The notes beneath the pieces are model-generated. The model was not told the DNA's origin. It worked only from the letters and a program-made list of their open reading frames with translations, and did no database searches. Shown here in pieces: positions 43,654 to 51,773 of a DNA stretch of 64,000 nt (position 1 is its first letter; the number at the start of each line of letters is the position of its first letter). Source of the stretch: CAZPMT01 sp964587655 (GTDB lineage Bacteria; Hydrogenedentota; Hydrogenedentia; Hydrogenedentales; SLHB01); the NCBI GenBank assembly GCA_964587655.1, contig CAZPMT010000011.1, positions 1 to 64,000 of the forward strand, written 5' to 3'. The position numbers and the translations under genes were made by a program.

Positions 43654-45021
43654 ATGACCGATCAGGCATCGCATGGACCTTGGGTTCAACTGGCAGCGCT
43701 TTCGGAAGCCGGCGACAGGGCAGGCATTCGCCAGGAGGCTAAACGTCTGGGACTCCGTGAGCTGTCGCGGGCCATGGCCCGTCTCACACCGAACAAGCAG
43801 GACGGCGTAATCGAGGCTCTGATGCCAGATGATGTGGCGTCGCTGCTCACGGAGATGGCGGAGGCGCAAGCGGTCGGTATCCTGAGTCGCCTTTCGGTGG
43901 ATGTGGCGGCGCCCATATTCAACGCCATGATGAGTAACACGCGCGCCAGCCTCCTGGCGCGCTTGCCCGAGGAACAGACGGAACGGCTGCTGAAAACGAT
44001 GGATCCCGAAGCCGCCACGGCTGCACGTTTGCTGGTGCAATATCCCAGGAACGTGGCGGGCGGTCTGATGATCCGCGAGTATCTGGCGTATCCGGTGGCC
44101 TACACGACGCAACAAGTCGTGGAGGACATGCGGCGTCATTCGGAACGGTACAGCGAATACAGCATCCAGTACTCCTTTGTCGTCGATGCGCAAGAACGGT
44201 TGGCCGGTGTGTTGCCGTTGCGGGATCTGCTGCTAACGCCTGGCGATGTGCCTATCGAGCACGTGATGATCCGCGGTCCCATCTTCTCGGTCCGTGACAA
44301 TACCTCGCTGGAGGAACTCGACCAGTTTTTCCAGGACCATGCCTTCCTGGGCGTGCCCGTCGTGGATGAGCAGGGGCGCCTCATCGGCGTTGTGCGCCGC
44401 ACGGACGTCCAGGCCGCGTTGGGACGAAAGGCCAACACCGATTACCTCAAGAGCAAAGGCATCATGAGCGGCGAAGAGCTTCGGAGCATGCCCATGCTCG
44501 CGCGGTCTCGCCGCAGGCTTTCCTGGCTGAGCATCAACATCGTGCTTAATCTCGTGGGGGCTAGTGTCATTGCGGTGTTTCAGGACACGCTGGCCTCGGT
44601 CATTGCGCTGGCGGTCTTTCTTCCGATCATCTCTGATATGAGCGGATGTTCAGGCAACCAGGCGGTGGCCGTCAGTATGCGCGAATTGTCCCTGGGCTTG
44701 GTCAAGCCCTTTGAAACGGTCCACGTGTGGCTCAAAGAGATCAGCGTCGGCCTGCTCAATGGCGCGGTGTTGGGCCTCATTATCGCCATGCTGGCGTGGG
44801 TCTGGAAGAGCAATCCCTATCTCGGATTGGTGGTGGGCGCCGCCTTGAGTGTCAACACGCTCATTGCGGTGAGCGTCGGCGGTCTTCTCCCGCTTCTCCT
44901 CAAGCGGTTTGGCGTTGACCCCGCGCTTGCGGCGGCTCCGATCCTTACGACCGTCACGGACATGTGCGGCTTCTTCTTCGTGCTCGGGCTTGCGACGCTC
45001 ATGTTGCCCCTGCTCACGTAA
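43654..45021 (+). CDS. mgtE: magnesium transporter MgtE
   Basis: 455 aa. The helical N domain occupies ~1-130 (RLTPNKQDGVIEALMPDDVA, then LLARLPEEQTERLLKTMDPE), followed by two CBS domains ~140-260 (VVDAQERLAGVLPLRDLLL, VPVVDEQGRLIGVVRRTDVQ) and a five-helix membrane domain with the channel motif IISDMSGCSGNQAVAVSMRE. In known MgtE the cytosolic domains sense Mg2+ and close a Mg2+-selective channel in the inner membrane. Length and domain order are normal. GGAGAT lies just upstream of the ATG. Confidence 0.95.
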   Translation: MTDQASHGPWVQLAALSEAGDRAGIRQEAKRLGLRELSRAMARLTPNKQDGVIEALMPDDVASLLTEMAEAQAVGILSRLSVDVAAPIFNAMMSNTRASLLARLPEEQTERLLKTMDPEAATAARLLVQYPRNVAGGLMIREYLAYPVAYTTQQVVEDMRRHSERYSEYSIQYSFVVDAQERLAGVLPLRDLLLTPGDVPIEHVMIRGPIFSVRDNTSLEELDQFFQDHAFLGVPVVDEQGRLIGVVRRTDVQAALGRKANTDYLKSKGIMSGEELRSMPMLARSRRRLSWLSINIVLNLVGASVIAVFQDTLASVIALAVFLPIISDMSGCSGNQAVAVSMRELSLGLVKPFETVHVWLKEISVGLLNGAVLGLIIAMLAWVWKSNPYLGLVVGAALSVNTLIAVSVGGLLPLLLKRFGVDPALAAAPILTTVTDMCGFFFVLGLATLMLPLLT

Positions 45022-45213
45022 CGGCTGTCGTTCCTGAAAACCTATTCGGCGCTGATTGGCGGGTGTCGTGAGCATCATTCCATGGCAAGCGACAGCTTCT
45101 CTGCTTGAAGGGCCGCTCGGGATCTGAAAGTCGAGGCCTGAAAACTGACGCATACTTTGATGAGTTCGACTATGTCAACTCCGATGACGCGTCCTTGAAG
45201 TGCGAGGACATCC

Positions 45214-46188
45214 TCATCCGCACACCACGCCGTGTTTGGCGGGATCAAAGTCTCTCAGTGCGCCCTCGAAAAAGATAAGCTTCCCGCGAATGGATGCGCG
45301 CGCTCCCGCCGGCAGGTCCGAGAATCGGGGATCAGAGTGCATGCATGGGTGTCTCGCATTCGACACCATCGAGAGCGTGTCCTGGAACCAGGTCATCGCG
45401 ACCAGGCGCTCAGCCTGATTCGACAGCGTCACGATCATGGGACAGTCCGCCACCTTTTTCCCTTCTTTGCGCCAGCCCACTCGGTACCGCCCGTTCTCCT
45501 GCGAAATGGCAGCCGCCTCGGACAGGCTAACCCAGCCGGAACCGGGCACGTGGACGAACTTGTTGTCTTTGGTGAAGTCCGAGAACTCCTTTATCGCGCG
45601 CAAGTATGCACATGTCTGCAAGACGATATCGGACAAGGGCGCGGACGCCCCATTCTCGATGTGAAGTTCGAGATCCACGGACGAACTGTCTGCCTTGGTG
45701 ACGCTTCCTCCGAAGCGGACGGCGTTGGGAAGGGCGCGCTCGAAGGCCAGGCCATTCGGAACCTCGCGCCAGGGGACTTTGGGCAAATCAGGGAATACCA
45801 CGGGGAACTTGGGATTCACCGCACTCAGGTAAAGTAACCCCTGACTGCTGAATATCGCTTCTGGAAAATCCAGCCAGATGTAGTCTTGGCTGGGCCACGG
45901 GGGGCTGACCCAGACGATCTGTTCCCAAGGATAGTGCGGACGCCACTGTCCTGGGAACAATCGAATGCCTTTGGCGTGGGTTTCATAGGTGTCGCCGGGA
46001 GTTACCTGGCGCCCGGTGTTTATATCCGCGGGTTTCGACGGTTCCTGCCGGGCACTTGGCACGCTCTGTTCCTGTCCGCCGCCGACTCCCAGGACAGCCG
46101 CCGCAGGCGTCAATATGCCCGCAGTCCGGAGGAATGCGCGTCGCGACGGTTTCCCCGGTCCTCTCCCACAATCCCGTTCGGCCGCCAT
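45214..46188 (-). CDS. Tat-exported protein of unknown function
   Basis: 324 aa. Leader SRRAFLRTAGILTPAAAVLG is a Tat signal; GAGGAGGG lies 6 nt before ATG 46188. The mature part is beta-rich, with WEQIVWVSPPWPSQDYIWLD, VDLELHIENGASAPLSDIVL and IVTLSNQAERLVAMTWFQDT, suggesting a jelly-roll or aldose-epimerase-like fold, but I do not recognise a family or catalytic site. Similar stand-alone Tat proteins of PVC-type genomes often act in carbohydrate processing; that is inference. The mobile element begins 45 nt upstream of its start and may have displaced its promoter. Confidence 0.7.
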   Translation of the reverse strand: MAAERDCGRGPGKPSRRAFLRTAGILTPAAAVLGVGGGQEQSVPSARQEPSKPADINTGRQVTPGDTYETHAKGIRLFPGQWRPHYPWEQIVWVSPPWPSQDYIWLDFPEAIFSSQGLLYLSAVNPKFPVVFPDLPKVPWREVPNGLAFERALPNAVRFGGSVTKADSSSVDLELHIENGASAPLSDIVLQTCAYLRAIKEFSDFTKDNKFVHVPGSGWVSLSEAAAISQENGRYRVGWRKEGKKVADCPMIVTLSNQAERLVAMTWFQDTLSMVSNARHPCMHSDPRFSDLPAGARASIRGKLIFFEGALRDFDPAKHGVVCG

Positions 46189-46232
46189 GTGAGTCCCTCC
46201 TCTTACCGCGCCAGGGCATCAAGGGCTTCTTG

Positions 46233-46265
46233 TGGTGGGCGAGGAGGGAGTTGAACCCTCAATCC
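46233..46265. repeat. att repeat, distal copy (33 bp)
   Basis: Identical to 53255-53287, the 3' end of tRNA-Leu including CCA (starts TGGTGGGCGAGGAGGG on the plus strand). Marks one end of the integrated element. Confidence 0.93.
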
Positions 46266-46300
46266 CTCACGGGCAGCGGATTTTAAGTTCGTGAGTATAC
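46233..46300 (-). pseudogene. partial, diverged tRNA-Leu-like sequence
   Basis: Beyond the identical 33-bp core, the match to tRNA-Leu continues imperfectly through variable arm, anticodon loop (ACTTAAAATCC) and D-arm (GAATGG.ATAC), then ends; the 5' acceptor strand is missing and the anticodon stem is mispaired. Not a functional tRNA. Confidence 0.8.
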
Positions 46301-46405
46301 CATTCTGCATATCAGTCTGTAACAGCAAATAACACTGAGTTCATTGGGTTTTCGGAGAATCCCTTATCGCGGACTGATACCAGATATTACAGGTTTTCAC
46401 GTGGA

Positions 46406-46510
46406 AGTGTCCCGCCAGTGTCCCGCCGGTATGGGCATTACCATATGTAGTATCACAAACAACATTCAAAATGCACCTCTAGAGAAAGCGGAACAAAATC
46501 CACAAAATCC
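46406..46510. promoter_or_regulatory. left-end repeat cluster (probable integrase arm or origin sites)
   Basis: Two tandem AGTGTCCCGCC units (46406-46416, 46417-46427) and one copy of the A-rich site AGCGGAACAAAATCCAC (within 46477-46510). The same motifs recur at the other end of the element at 52889-53194, mainly inverted. Confidence 0.65.
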
Positions 46511-46735
46511 CCCGGAAGGCGGGACGGGGAAAACAGACGGCAAGATCGTTGTTTTATCACTTCGGGTCCTTCCCCGGCGCCCCGGTCGGGCATCCGCCTT
46601 GTGTTCGATGTACTTTTGTGTGAAAGTCATTTTTTCTTCGGTGCAACACCATCTCCGTTGCGAGTGGTTCACCTCACGCGACGCGAACGGGACTTGCTTT
46701 GATTCGGCCCATATCAAGACTGCGTATCCCGGACA

Positions 46736-48055
46736 CTACCTCTTCTCGAAGACGCGCACAGTGTAGGGTTGTGTCGCGTAGATCGTCAGATAGTAGGTTC
46801 CGGCACTGTGCTGATACGACACGTCTGTGTTTGCACCGATCACGTTTGCCGCAATGGCCACTGGAAGGTTGTTCGGCGATGAGTTGATGTAGATCAGAAA
46901 GTTCCCCTCGCCAAACTCGCCCGGTTCCGTGTTCCAGTCGAGGCACCATTCACTACCCACAGTGAAGGTTTCTGTGTCCTTAGCTGCCTCGCCTTCCCAC
47001 TGTGCGATGACGGCCCATTGCCCGGTTGTCTTCGGTACGGGCGCGGGCTGTGGAGGGAGGGGGGCATCCCTTATGCCAACACCTATTCTGTCCTTCTGAT
47101 TAAGCTTCTTCTCTCTTTCCTCGATCCTTTTGTCGATTTCAAGCCTCGCCGAAGGGGGAATGTTCTCTTCTCTCTCAAGGTTCGTCACGTCAATCACGGC
47201 CACGGCCACATACGGATCTGCGAGAAGGGGCCGTCTCACAAATGGCGTCATCAGGCGGTTGGGCTCTCCGAGCCGCCTCACAGGTTTTCGGTGCCCAGTG
47301 TACTCACGATGTGTGAATTGCCAACCTTCGCTCGTTGTTGCTTGCCCCTCGATCTGCGGTGAGCCACTACGATTCTCCTTCAGTTCCCTCATGTCTGCCA
47401 CCGCGCGCCGATAGTCGAGCTCGCCGTTGACCATCGCGCAGGCGTCACTACCAAGCTCCTGGCACAGCCTCAATCGTCTCTTTGGCGAGTTGAACGCCTT
47501 TTCGGTCGCTCGGCAGTAGAAGTTCAAACTCAGAATTGGCTGGGAACCCGTCCATCGCGAAATCCTGGCAGCGAATAAGGCATCATCCACTTGCCGTTCG
47601 TAGGTGACGCTGTCTTCGCCCCAGCTCGTGTCTGGGCCCTTGACATATCTATAGCCCCGCAATTCCAGTCGCCTTGAGGCATCTGCGAAGGAGGTAACCG
47701 TGCTGATTGTTCCAGCCGGTGGCTGGGCTGCATCGGTTAAACCGCCTTTCGCGTGTATAAGCCAGCCAACAAGCATGGCGCTAGAGAGCAAGACGGCCAG
47801 CGACACGCCTTCCCATAGGGTTTGGCGCGCGCGAAAGAATGCTCGCAGTTTGTTCTTAACGAGAGGAGCTTGAGGGAGAGTACTCGTTTCCCTTTTTCCG
47901 TCTTCACCGGGTTCAACCACCTCGGCGCTGAACTTCGGCGGCGCAACCGTAACGGTTATTTCGCCTTGACAGTGGTTACACTTTCCCTTCTGCCCCATGT
48001 ACTCTTCGGGAATCTTGAGGGTCTTGCAGCAATGTGTACAGACAACGTCAAGCAT
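46736..48055 (-). CDS. zinc-ribbon, single-span membrane protein of unknown function
   Basis: 439 aa. Residues ~5-32 form a zinc ribbon: VVCTHCCKTLKIPEEYMGQK then CNHCQG (two C-x-x-C pairs). A helix near ~90-112 (GVSLAVLLSSAMLVGWLI) anchors it. The outer region has mixed alpha/beta sequence with RYERQV-like and charged segments, and the last ~120 residues look like a beta-sandwich (FLIYINSSPNNLPVAIAANV, YYLTIYATQPYTVRVFEKR). GGAGGGG lies before ATG 48055. I recognise no family. As the distal gene of the element it is a candidate cargo or host-interaction factor. Confidence 0.72.
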   Translation of the reverse strand: MLDVVCTHCCKTLKIPEEYMGQKGKCNHCQGEITVTVAPPKFSAEVVEPGEDGKRETSTLPQAPLVKNKLRAFFRARQTLWEGVSLAVLLSSAMLVGWLIHAKGGLTDAAQPPAGTISTVTSFADASRRLELRGYRYVKGPDTSWGEDSVTYERQVDDALFAARISRWTGSQPILSLNFYCRATEKAFNSPKRRLRLCQELGSDACAMVNGELDYRRAVADMRELKENRSGSPQIEGQATTSEGWQFTHREYTGHRKPVRRLGEPNRLMTPFVRRPLLADPYVAVAVIDVTNLEREENIPPSARLEIDKRIEEREKKLNQKDRIGVGIRDAPLPPQPAPVPKTTGQWAVIAQWEGEAAKDTETFTVGSEWCLDWNTEPGEFGEGNFLIYINSSPNNLPVAIAANVIGANTDVSYQHSAGTYYLTIYATQPYTVRVFEKR

Positions 48056-48124
48056 ACTTGCCCCTCCCCAAGGCTCCTCTTGTCGCCCCTCCCTTAGATA
48101 GGATGACTTACCCCGCCATAGGAA

Positions 48125-48691
48125 TCAAGAAGTCAGAGAGCATTTCGTAGACGCGCCAGCGCACACGGGATTCACTTCATAGGTGCGGCTTGGGCGGCCC
48201 ACCTTGACGGGTTGCGAATGTAGTCGGATATAGCCTCTTTCTTCGAGTATTGCTAGTGCGCCGTCCAGGTTATCAACTTGTGGGAAGCGGTACTTGTGTG
48301 CGGCGTGACAGTCGCGGCGTGTGAAGCCCTGTAATCCTTCGCGTTGAATCCATGCGAGGATCGCGCGCGCGCCGTCCATGTGCGGATCGGCTTGCATAGC
48401 ATCGAACGCCACAAGCGCGTGCCGGATTAACACCTCGCCGATTCGGATCGCGTTGGACATGTCCAGGGCGTCAACGGGGCGCGCCCACGGTTCGCTGTCC
48501 GCGTATCGCGCAACGTGCATCACGCTGGCTATTCGAGCAATGGCGGCGGCGCATTTTCCGCCCCAGTCGCGCAAGTGCTCAAGCTCGCCCCCCTCGCCCA
48601 TTGCGGATTCCAGGCGCAAACTGAAGGTATGCCACAATCCGCGCGCTTCATCGGATAATGTCAACGTGCGGCGTTTTCCATTCGTAGGCAT
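48125..48691 (-). CDS. C-terminal part of DUF3987 primase-helicase (second cistron)
   Basis: 188 aa starting at ATG 48691 (MPTNGKRRTLTLSDEARGLW), which overlaps the preceding stop as TAATG, so it is likely expressed by coupled re-initiation. Content matches the C-terminal half of DUF3987 proteins: LEHLRDWGGKCAAAIARIAS, VMHVARYADSEPWARPVDAL and IGEVLIRHALVAFDAMQADP, then a winged-helix end (GFTRRDCHAAHKYRFPQVDN). In normal family members this is fused to the gene just upstream. Confidence 0.82.
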   Translation of the reverse strand: MPTNGKRRTLTLSDEARGLWHTFSLRLESAMGEGGELEHLRDWGGKCAAAIARIASVMHVARYADSEPWARPVDALDMSNAIRIGEVLIRHALVAFDAMQADPHMDGARAILAWIQREGLQGFTRRDCHAAHKYRFPQVDNLDGALAILEERGYIRLHSQPVKVGRPSRTYEVNPVCAGASTKCSLTS

Positions 48692-49827
48692 TAGGAATTC
48701 TCCGGCGTGCGTTCGTGCGCGAGGATCGCGCGGATCATGTCGTGATAGGCGTCTTCGATAGCGCGCGGCATGGGCGGTGTTGACAGAGAACGTTGTCCAA
48801 TGTTGCTGCGCGGAACAATCCACAAGAAGCGGCCAAGAAAACCCCGGCCCCGGAATTCGTGTGTGTTGCGAAGCGATGCGAGAACATCGGGCTGCAAGCA
48901 CAGCGAAACGGTTAGCGCGGGGTTTGCCAGATAAACGCTCGCACGCGACACGCGATCAACGACAACCGGCGCGCCCTCGTGCGCCTTCAGCCACAGGTCC
49001 AGATTCGCGCCCCCGTGTTTGCTATACCGGCCCCCAAGGATTCCCAAGACGCCGCTTTCATCCGACATGACGGCCAAAGATTCGCCGTTCTCCTGCATAA
49101 GCGCCGCCAAGTGTTCAACTGTCACGTCATCGGCCACTACGCGCGGGAATGTCGGCACGGCGGGGATGTCGTGTTCCACGGCTTCGATTTCGCGCATGAT
49201 ATCGGGAACGTCTTCGTTCTTGGTCTTGACCGCTTTCGCCCGCAAGTGTTCAATGCGCCCGGTAAGGGTCTTGACTTCGCTTTGGGTTCTTGCGATCACG
49301 GGTTCTAGTGCGGCCCGTTGCTCCGCTTGCCACAGCATATGCGGGCGCGTTGCGGCATTTTGCGCGCCGGTTTTGCGTTCTCCGGGCGGCAACACCACAG
49401 CGGCCCACAGCCCTAGCGGTTGCTTATAGTCAGGCTTGATCCGCACCTCAAACGTGCGTTGCGCGGCGGCGGCACAGGCGGCCAACGGCAACATCGCGGC
49501 GGCTTCGCGCGGGACTTCCAGAGATGACGCCAGAGCATCGGCGAAGGCTTTCAGGACGGGCGGGAACACGTTTGCCGGCCACTCCGGGATAATACCCGCA
49601 TCCAACGGGATCGGCGGCGTCCAAGGCTCCGGCGCAACGGCCCCGGCCCCCGGCGTCAACCACTCAGGCGGCACGGGTTCCGCGACAGCGGCGATTGCTT
49701 CGCGCAACTGGATGTCAAGCTCATCGCCAGCATCGCGCGGCGGCGGGGTGAAGCCGTCCCAAGGTTGCCCAATCCGATCCTGTAACCAATCCGCGCAATC
49801 GCGACTATCTGTCAATGTAGGCGGCAT
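48691..49827 (-). CDS. N-terminal part of DUF3987 primase-helicase (first cistron)
   Basis: 378 aa from ATG 49827 (MPPTLTDSRDCADWL), with GGGAG upstream. The degenerate nucleotide-binding segment AAVVLPPGERKTGAQNAATR is the DUF3987 hallmark (P-S/P-G-E-R-K-S/T). Downstream come VTVEHLAALMQENGESLAVM, SDESGVLGILGGRYSKHGGA and LRNTHEFRGRGFLGRFLWIV. It stops at 48691 in the middle of the usual domain; the rest is the next cistron. Together the pair should unwind or initiate element replication with the primase proteins encoded just upstream. Confidence 0.85.
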   Translation of the reverse strand: MPPTLTDSRDCADWLQDRIGQPWDGFTPPPRDAGDELDIQLREAIAAVAEPVPPEWLTPGAGAVAPEPWTPPIPLDAGIIPEWPANVFPPVLKAFADALASSLEVPREAAAMLPLAACAAAAQRTFEVRIKPDYKQPLGLWAAVVLPPGERKTGAQNAATRPHMLWQAEQRAALEPVIARTQSEVKTLTGRIEHLRAKAVKTKNEDVPDIMREIEAVEHDIPAVPTFPRVVADDVTVEHLAALMQENGESLAVMSDESGVLGILGGRYSKHGGANLDLWLKAHEGAPVVVDRVSRASVYLANPALTVSLCLQPDVLASLRNTHEFRGRGFLGRFLWIVPRSNIGQRSLSTPPMPRAIEDAYHDMIRAILAHERTPENS

Positions 49828-50297
49828 ATCAGGATCTCCCGTGCGCCCGGAAGTGCGGCAAGTGCGCGGCACACGTCGCGGGCATAAGTCTCTCCGGGTT
49901 CGTCGTTATCAGGAAGGATCACAATGCGAACGAAGCGCGCCAACGGCCCCCAGTGCGCTTTACAGGCGGCTTGCGCGCCTCCGGGGGATGTCGTGGCAAG
50001 AAGTCCAAGCAAGATCAAAGCGCTCGCGCATTTCTCGCCTTCGCAAACATAAACCGTTTCCGTGCTCGCGGCCTTCGCGATTCCGTCCAGATTGAAAAGC
50101 GGGCGCGGCTCCGGCGCGGCTCCGGCCTTGAAACCGGCCCCGTTCGGCACAAAGTAGGGAATACAATTTTTGTTGCCTTCGCCGTCATCGAAGCGCGCGA
50201 CACGACCAATAACAGATCCGGCGGCGTCGTGATAGTCCCATGCAAAGCGAAATCGTTTTTCTTCCCATACGGCGGGGATTCCCGGCGGGCGTGTCAT
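49812..50297 (-). CDS. Toprim-domain primase component
   Basis: 161 aa. I choose ATG 50297, which overlaps the CHC2 stop as ATGA; the alternative is 50312. The Toprim motif pair is visible: TVYVCEGEKCASALILLGLL (the Glu of E-G-E-K) and RIVILPDNDEPGETYARDVC (D-x-D). Toprim binds Mg2+ and catalyses primer phosphodiester formation in DnaG-type primases. It follows the separate zinc-finger protein and precedes the helicase-like part, so the primase functions are split across cistrons. An N-terminal segment (RFRFAWDYHDAAGSVIGRVA) is the usual toprim-N beta region. Confidence 0.82.
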   Translation of the reverse strand: MTRPPGIPAVWEEKRFRFAWDYHDAAGSVIGRVARFDDGEGNKNCIPYFVPNGAGFKAGAAPEPRPLFNLDGIAKAASTETVYVCEGEKCASALILLGLLATTSPGGAQAACKAHWGPLARFVRIVILPDNDEPGETYARDVCRALAALPGAREILICRLH

Positions 50298-50602
50298 CGG
50301 CAAAGCCCCCATGCGTCCGCGAGGTGCACCAGGGCGTCAAGAAACGACACGGCATATCGGCGTTGGACAAACGCGATAATGTCGGCCCCTTTCGCGCCGC
50401 ACGAGTAGCAGGTGAATTGCCCGGTTCCCGTGTGCACGCGAAATGATCCGGGGCGCGTGTCGGCATGGAATGGGCAAAGCGGGCCTTGATTCCACGCTTG
50501 CGCGCGCTTCGGTTGCCAGCCGGGAAATTCGGCGGCGTAGAACGCGCCGGGATCAATACTCGCCTTCACCGTGGCGGCGTCAAGCTCGCGGGCGTTACGC
50601 AT
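50294..50602 (-). CDS. CHC2 zinc-finger primase component
   Basis: 102 aa from ATG 50602, which overlaps the AlpA-like stop (ATGCGTAA); an alternative start at 50656 lies inside that gene and is less likely. The zinc finger reads PLCPFHADTRPGSFRVHTGT then FTCYSCGAKGADIIAFVQRR, i.e. C-x-x-H...C-x-x-C of DnaG-type primases, which contacts single-stranded DNA template. There is no catalytic domain here; Toprim is the next gene (4-nt overlap). A split zinc finger/Toprim arrangement is seen in some satellites and plasmids. Confidence 0.82.
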   Translation of the reverse strand: MRNARELDAATVKASIDPGAFYAAEFPGWQPKRAQAWNQGPLCPFHADTRPGSFRVHTGTGQFTCYSCGAKGADIIAFVQRRYAVSFLDALVHLADAWGLCR

Positions 50603-50810
50603 TGCCGGTAGCCTTGCGGCTTCTCGAATCAAGCCACCCAAAGAAGCGGGATTCATCGATCAGGATTTTTCGCCCCGCTTGCACGATAGCCCCATTCAAC
50701 CCATTCTTTTTGCGGTTGAATAGGGCGGCGCGCAACCATGCCGATGTGCACCAGGGATTCTTTTCGAGGAATTGCCCGGTGCTCAATAAGGTGGGAATTT
50801 CGTTGCTCAT
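50595..50810 (-). CDS. AlpA/excisionase-like DNA-binding protein
   Basis: 71 aa. N-terminal TLLSTGQFLEKNPWCTSAWL reads like a winged-helix/excisionase start (L-x-x-x-x-x-A-x-x-L-x-x-x-x-x-x-W), followed by basic RAALFNRKKNGLNGAIVQAG and the strand RKILIDESRFFGWLDSR. AlpA/Xis proteins bend DNA for excision or activate integrase genes. GGAG precedes the ATG. It leads the overlapping primase cluster, giving it a likely regulatory role in the element. Confidence 0.7.
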   Translation of the reverse strand: MSNEIPTLLSTGQFLEKNPWCTSAWLRAALFNRKKNGLNGAIVQAGRKILIDESRFFGWLDSRSRKATGNA

Positions 50811-50899
50811 CTTCTGCGACTCCTTGCGGTTGCGGGCGATGCTCTGATATCACCCTCTACTCTTTGGCAAGGATTTCGCAGAAGTAAGACTAGAAGTTT

Positions 50900-50923
50900 C
50901 GTAGACGATTTTCCGTCTATGTA
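50900..50923. terminator. weak stem-loop after the 281-aa gene
   Basis: TAGACG and CGTCTA pair around an A/T loop (50902-50919), just past the stop at 50928 on the minus strand. It lacks a clear T-run. Could separate the integrase operon from the primase operon. Confidence 0.3.
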
Positions 50924-50927
50924 GAAA

Positions 50928-51773
50928 TCAGGTTTCTTCTTCTTCGCCCGATAGGATTTCGTTGTTCACTGGAAGCGCCCGGCGCTGCCAATCGTTCAAT
51001 CGGCGGAATTCTTCGGCCCCCTCTATAGCGCGGCAAGTCAGGGCGAAGCGCGCGCCGTCATAGATGCTCTTCTTGCTGACAACCGGGAAGATGTTCTCTG
51101 GCAATCCGCGTTTTCTCGCTTTACCTCGCAACGTGCCTATTGCGCTAATCAGACGCAAAGCGAACCTATCCAGGTTCTCGCGATATGCTTGCCCCGGCCA
51201 CCCGGCGACCAAGAGTTCATGCGCGGTTGCTCCTTTGGGATGTTCCGCAATCAAGACCCGTACGATCTGCATTTCTTTGGTGGGTTTGTCCTTGGACGCG
51301 CGGAAGCGGATTTCCTTGCCGTTGGCCGTCAACGTCATACCGTTCGCGTTTTCGGACACGTTCAAGACGATGCTTTCGGCGGCGGGCGGCGGCGCGCTTT
51401 CGTCTGTCGCGGCTTGGGGCGACGTTGCGGATAGTTGCGGGAAACCCAAGCTCTTTGCCCACGCAATAACGGCCTCCGGCCACAGATAGGAGGCGACATG
51501 TTGCGGATACCGCTCTGACTTCTTGCGCTCCCTGTCGGCGGCAAGCTTGCCGTGAAGTAGTTCGATGTGTGCCAAATGCTCTTCTCTCGTTACGGGCAAC
51601 AGCGTCAACTCGCCTTGTTCGATTGCCGCACGAAGCATTTGGCACGTGTTGTCGAAGATTTCAAAGGCGGGATCGCTGCGCCAGAGCATATGCTTTGGAT
51701 CAAGACCATTGATCCGCTTCGCTGCTTCATGGATATCCCATATCTCGCTTGGCAAGGTTGTCTTCTCGTTCAT
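50928..51773 (-). CDS. element-encoded protein of unknown function
   Basis: 281 aa. ATG 51773 overlaps the integrase stop (ATGA), so the two are co-translated. The N-terminal half is helical with EIWDIHEAAKRINGLDPKHM (resembles an initial DNA-binding or helical adaptor) and LWPEAVIAWAKSLGFPQLSA. A Pro/Ala-rich linker separates a C-terminal domain (KEMQIVRVLIAEHPKGATAH, RFALRLISAIGTLRGKARKR) that looks like a winged helix. No catalytic motif is recognised. Position between integrase and replication genes suggests a regulator. Confidence 0.65.
   Translation of the reverse strand: MNEKTTLPSEIWDIHEAAKRINGLDPKHMLWRSDPAFEIFDNTCQMLRAAIEQGELTLLPVTREEHLAHIELLHGKLAADRERKKSERYPQHVASYLWPEAVIAWAKSLGFPQLSATSPQAATDESAPPPAAESIVLNVSENANGMTLTANGKEIRFRASKDKPTKEMQIVRVLIAEHPKGATAHELLVAGWPGQAYRENLDRFALRLISAIGTLRGKARKRGLPENIFPVVSKKSIYDGARFALTCRAIEGAEEFRRLNDWQRRALPVNNEILSGEEEET

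Larger units (their letters stand above)
46189..46735. other. 547-nt region: left end of the integrated element
   Basis: Holds the att core and tRNA-Leu-like remnant (46233-46300), two tandem AGTGTCCCGCC sites (46406-46427) and a 34-bp site containing GGAACAAAATCCAC (46477-46510). No gene seen; the 140-codon plus-strand frame is a shadow. Confidence 0.7.
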
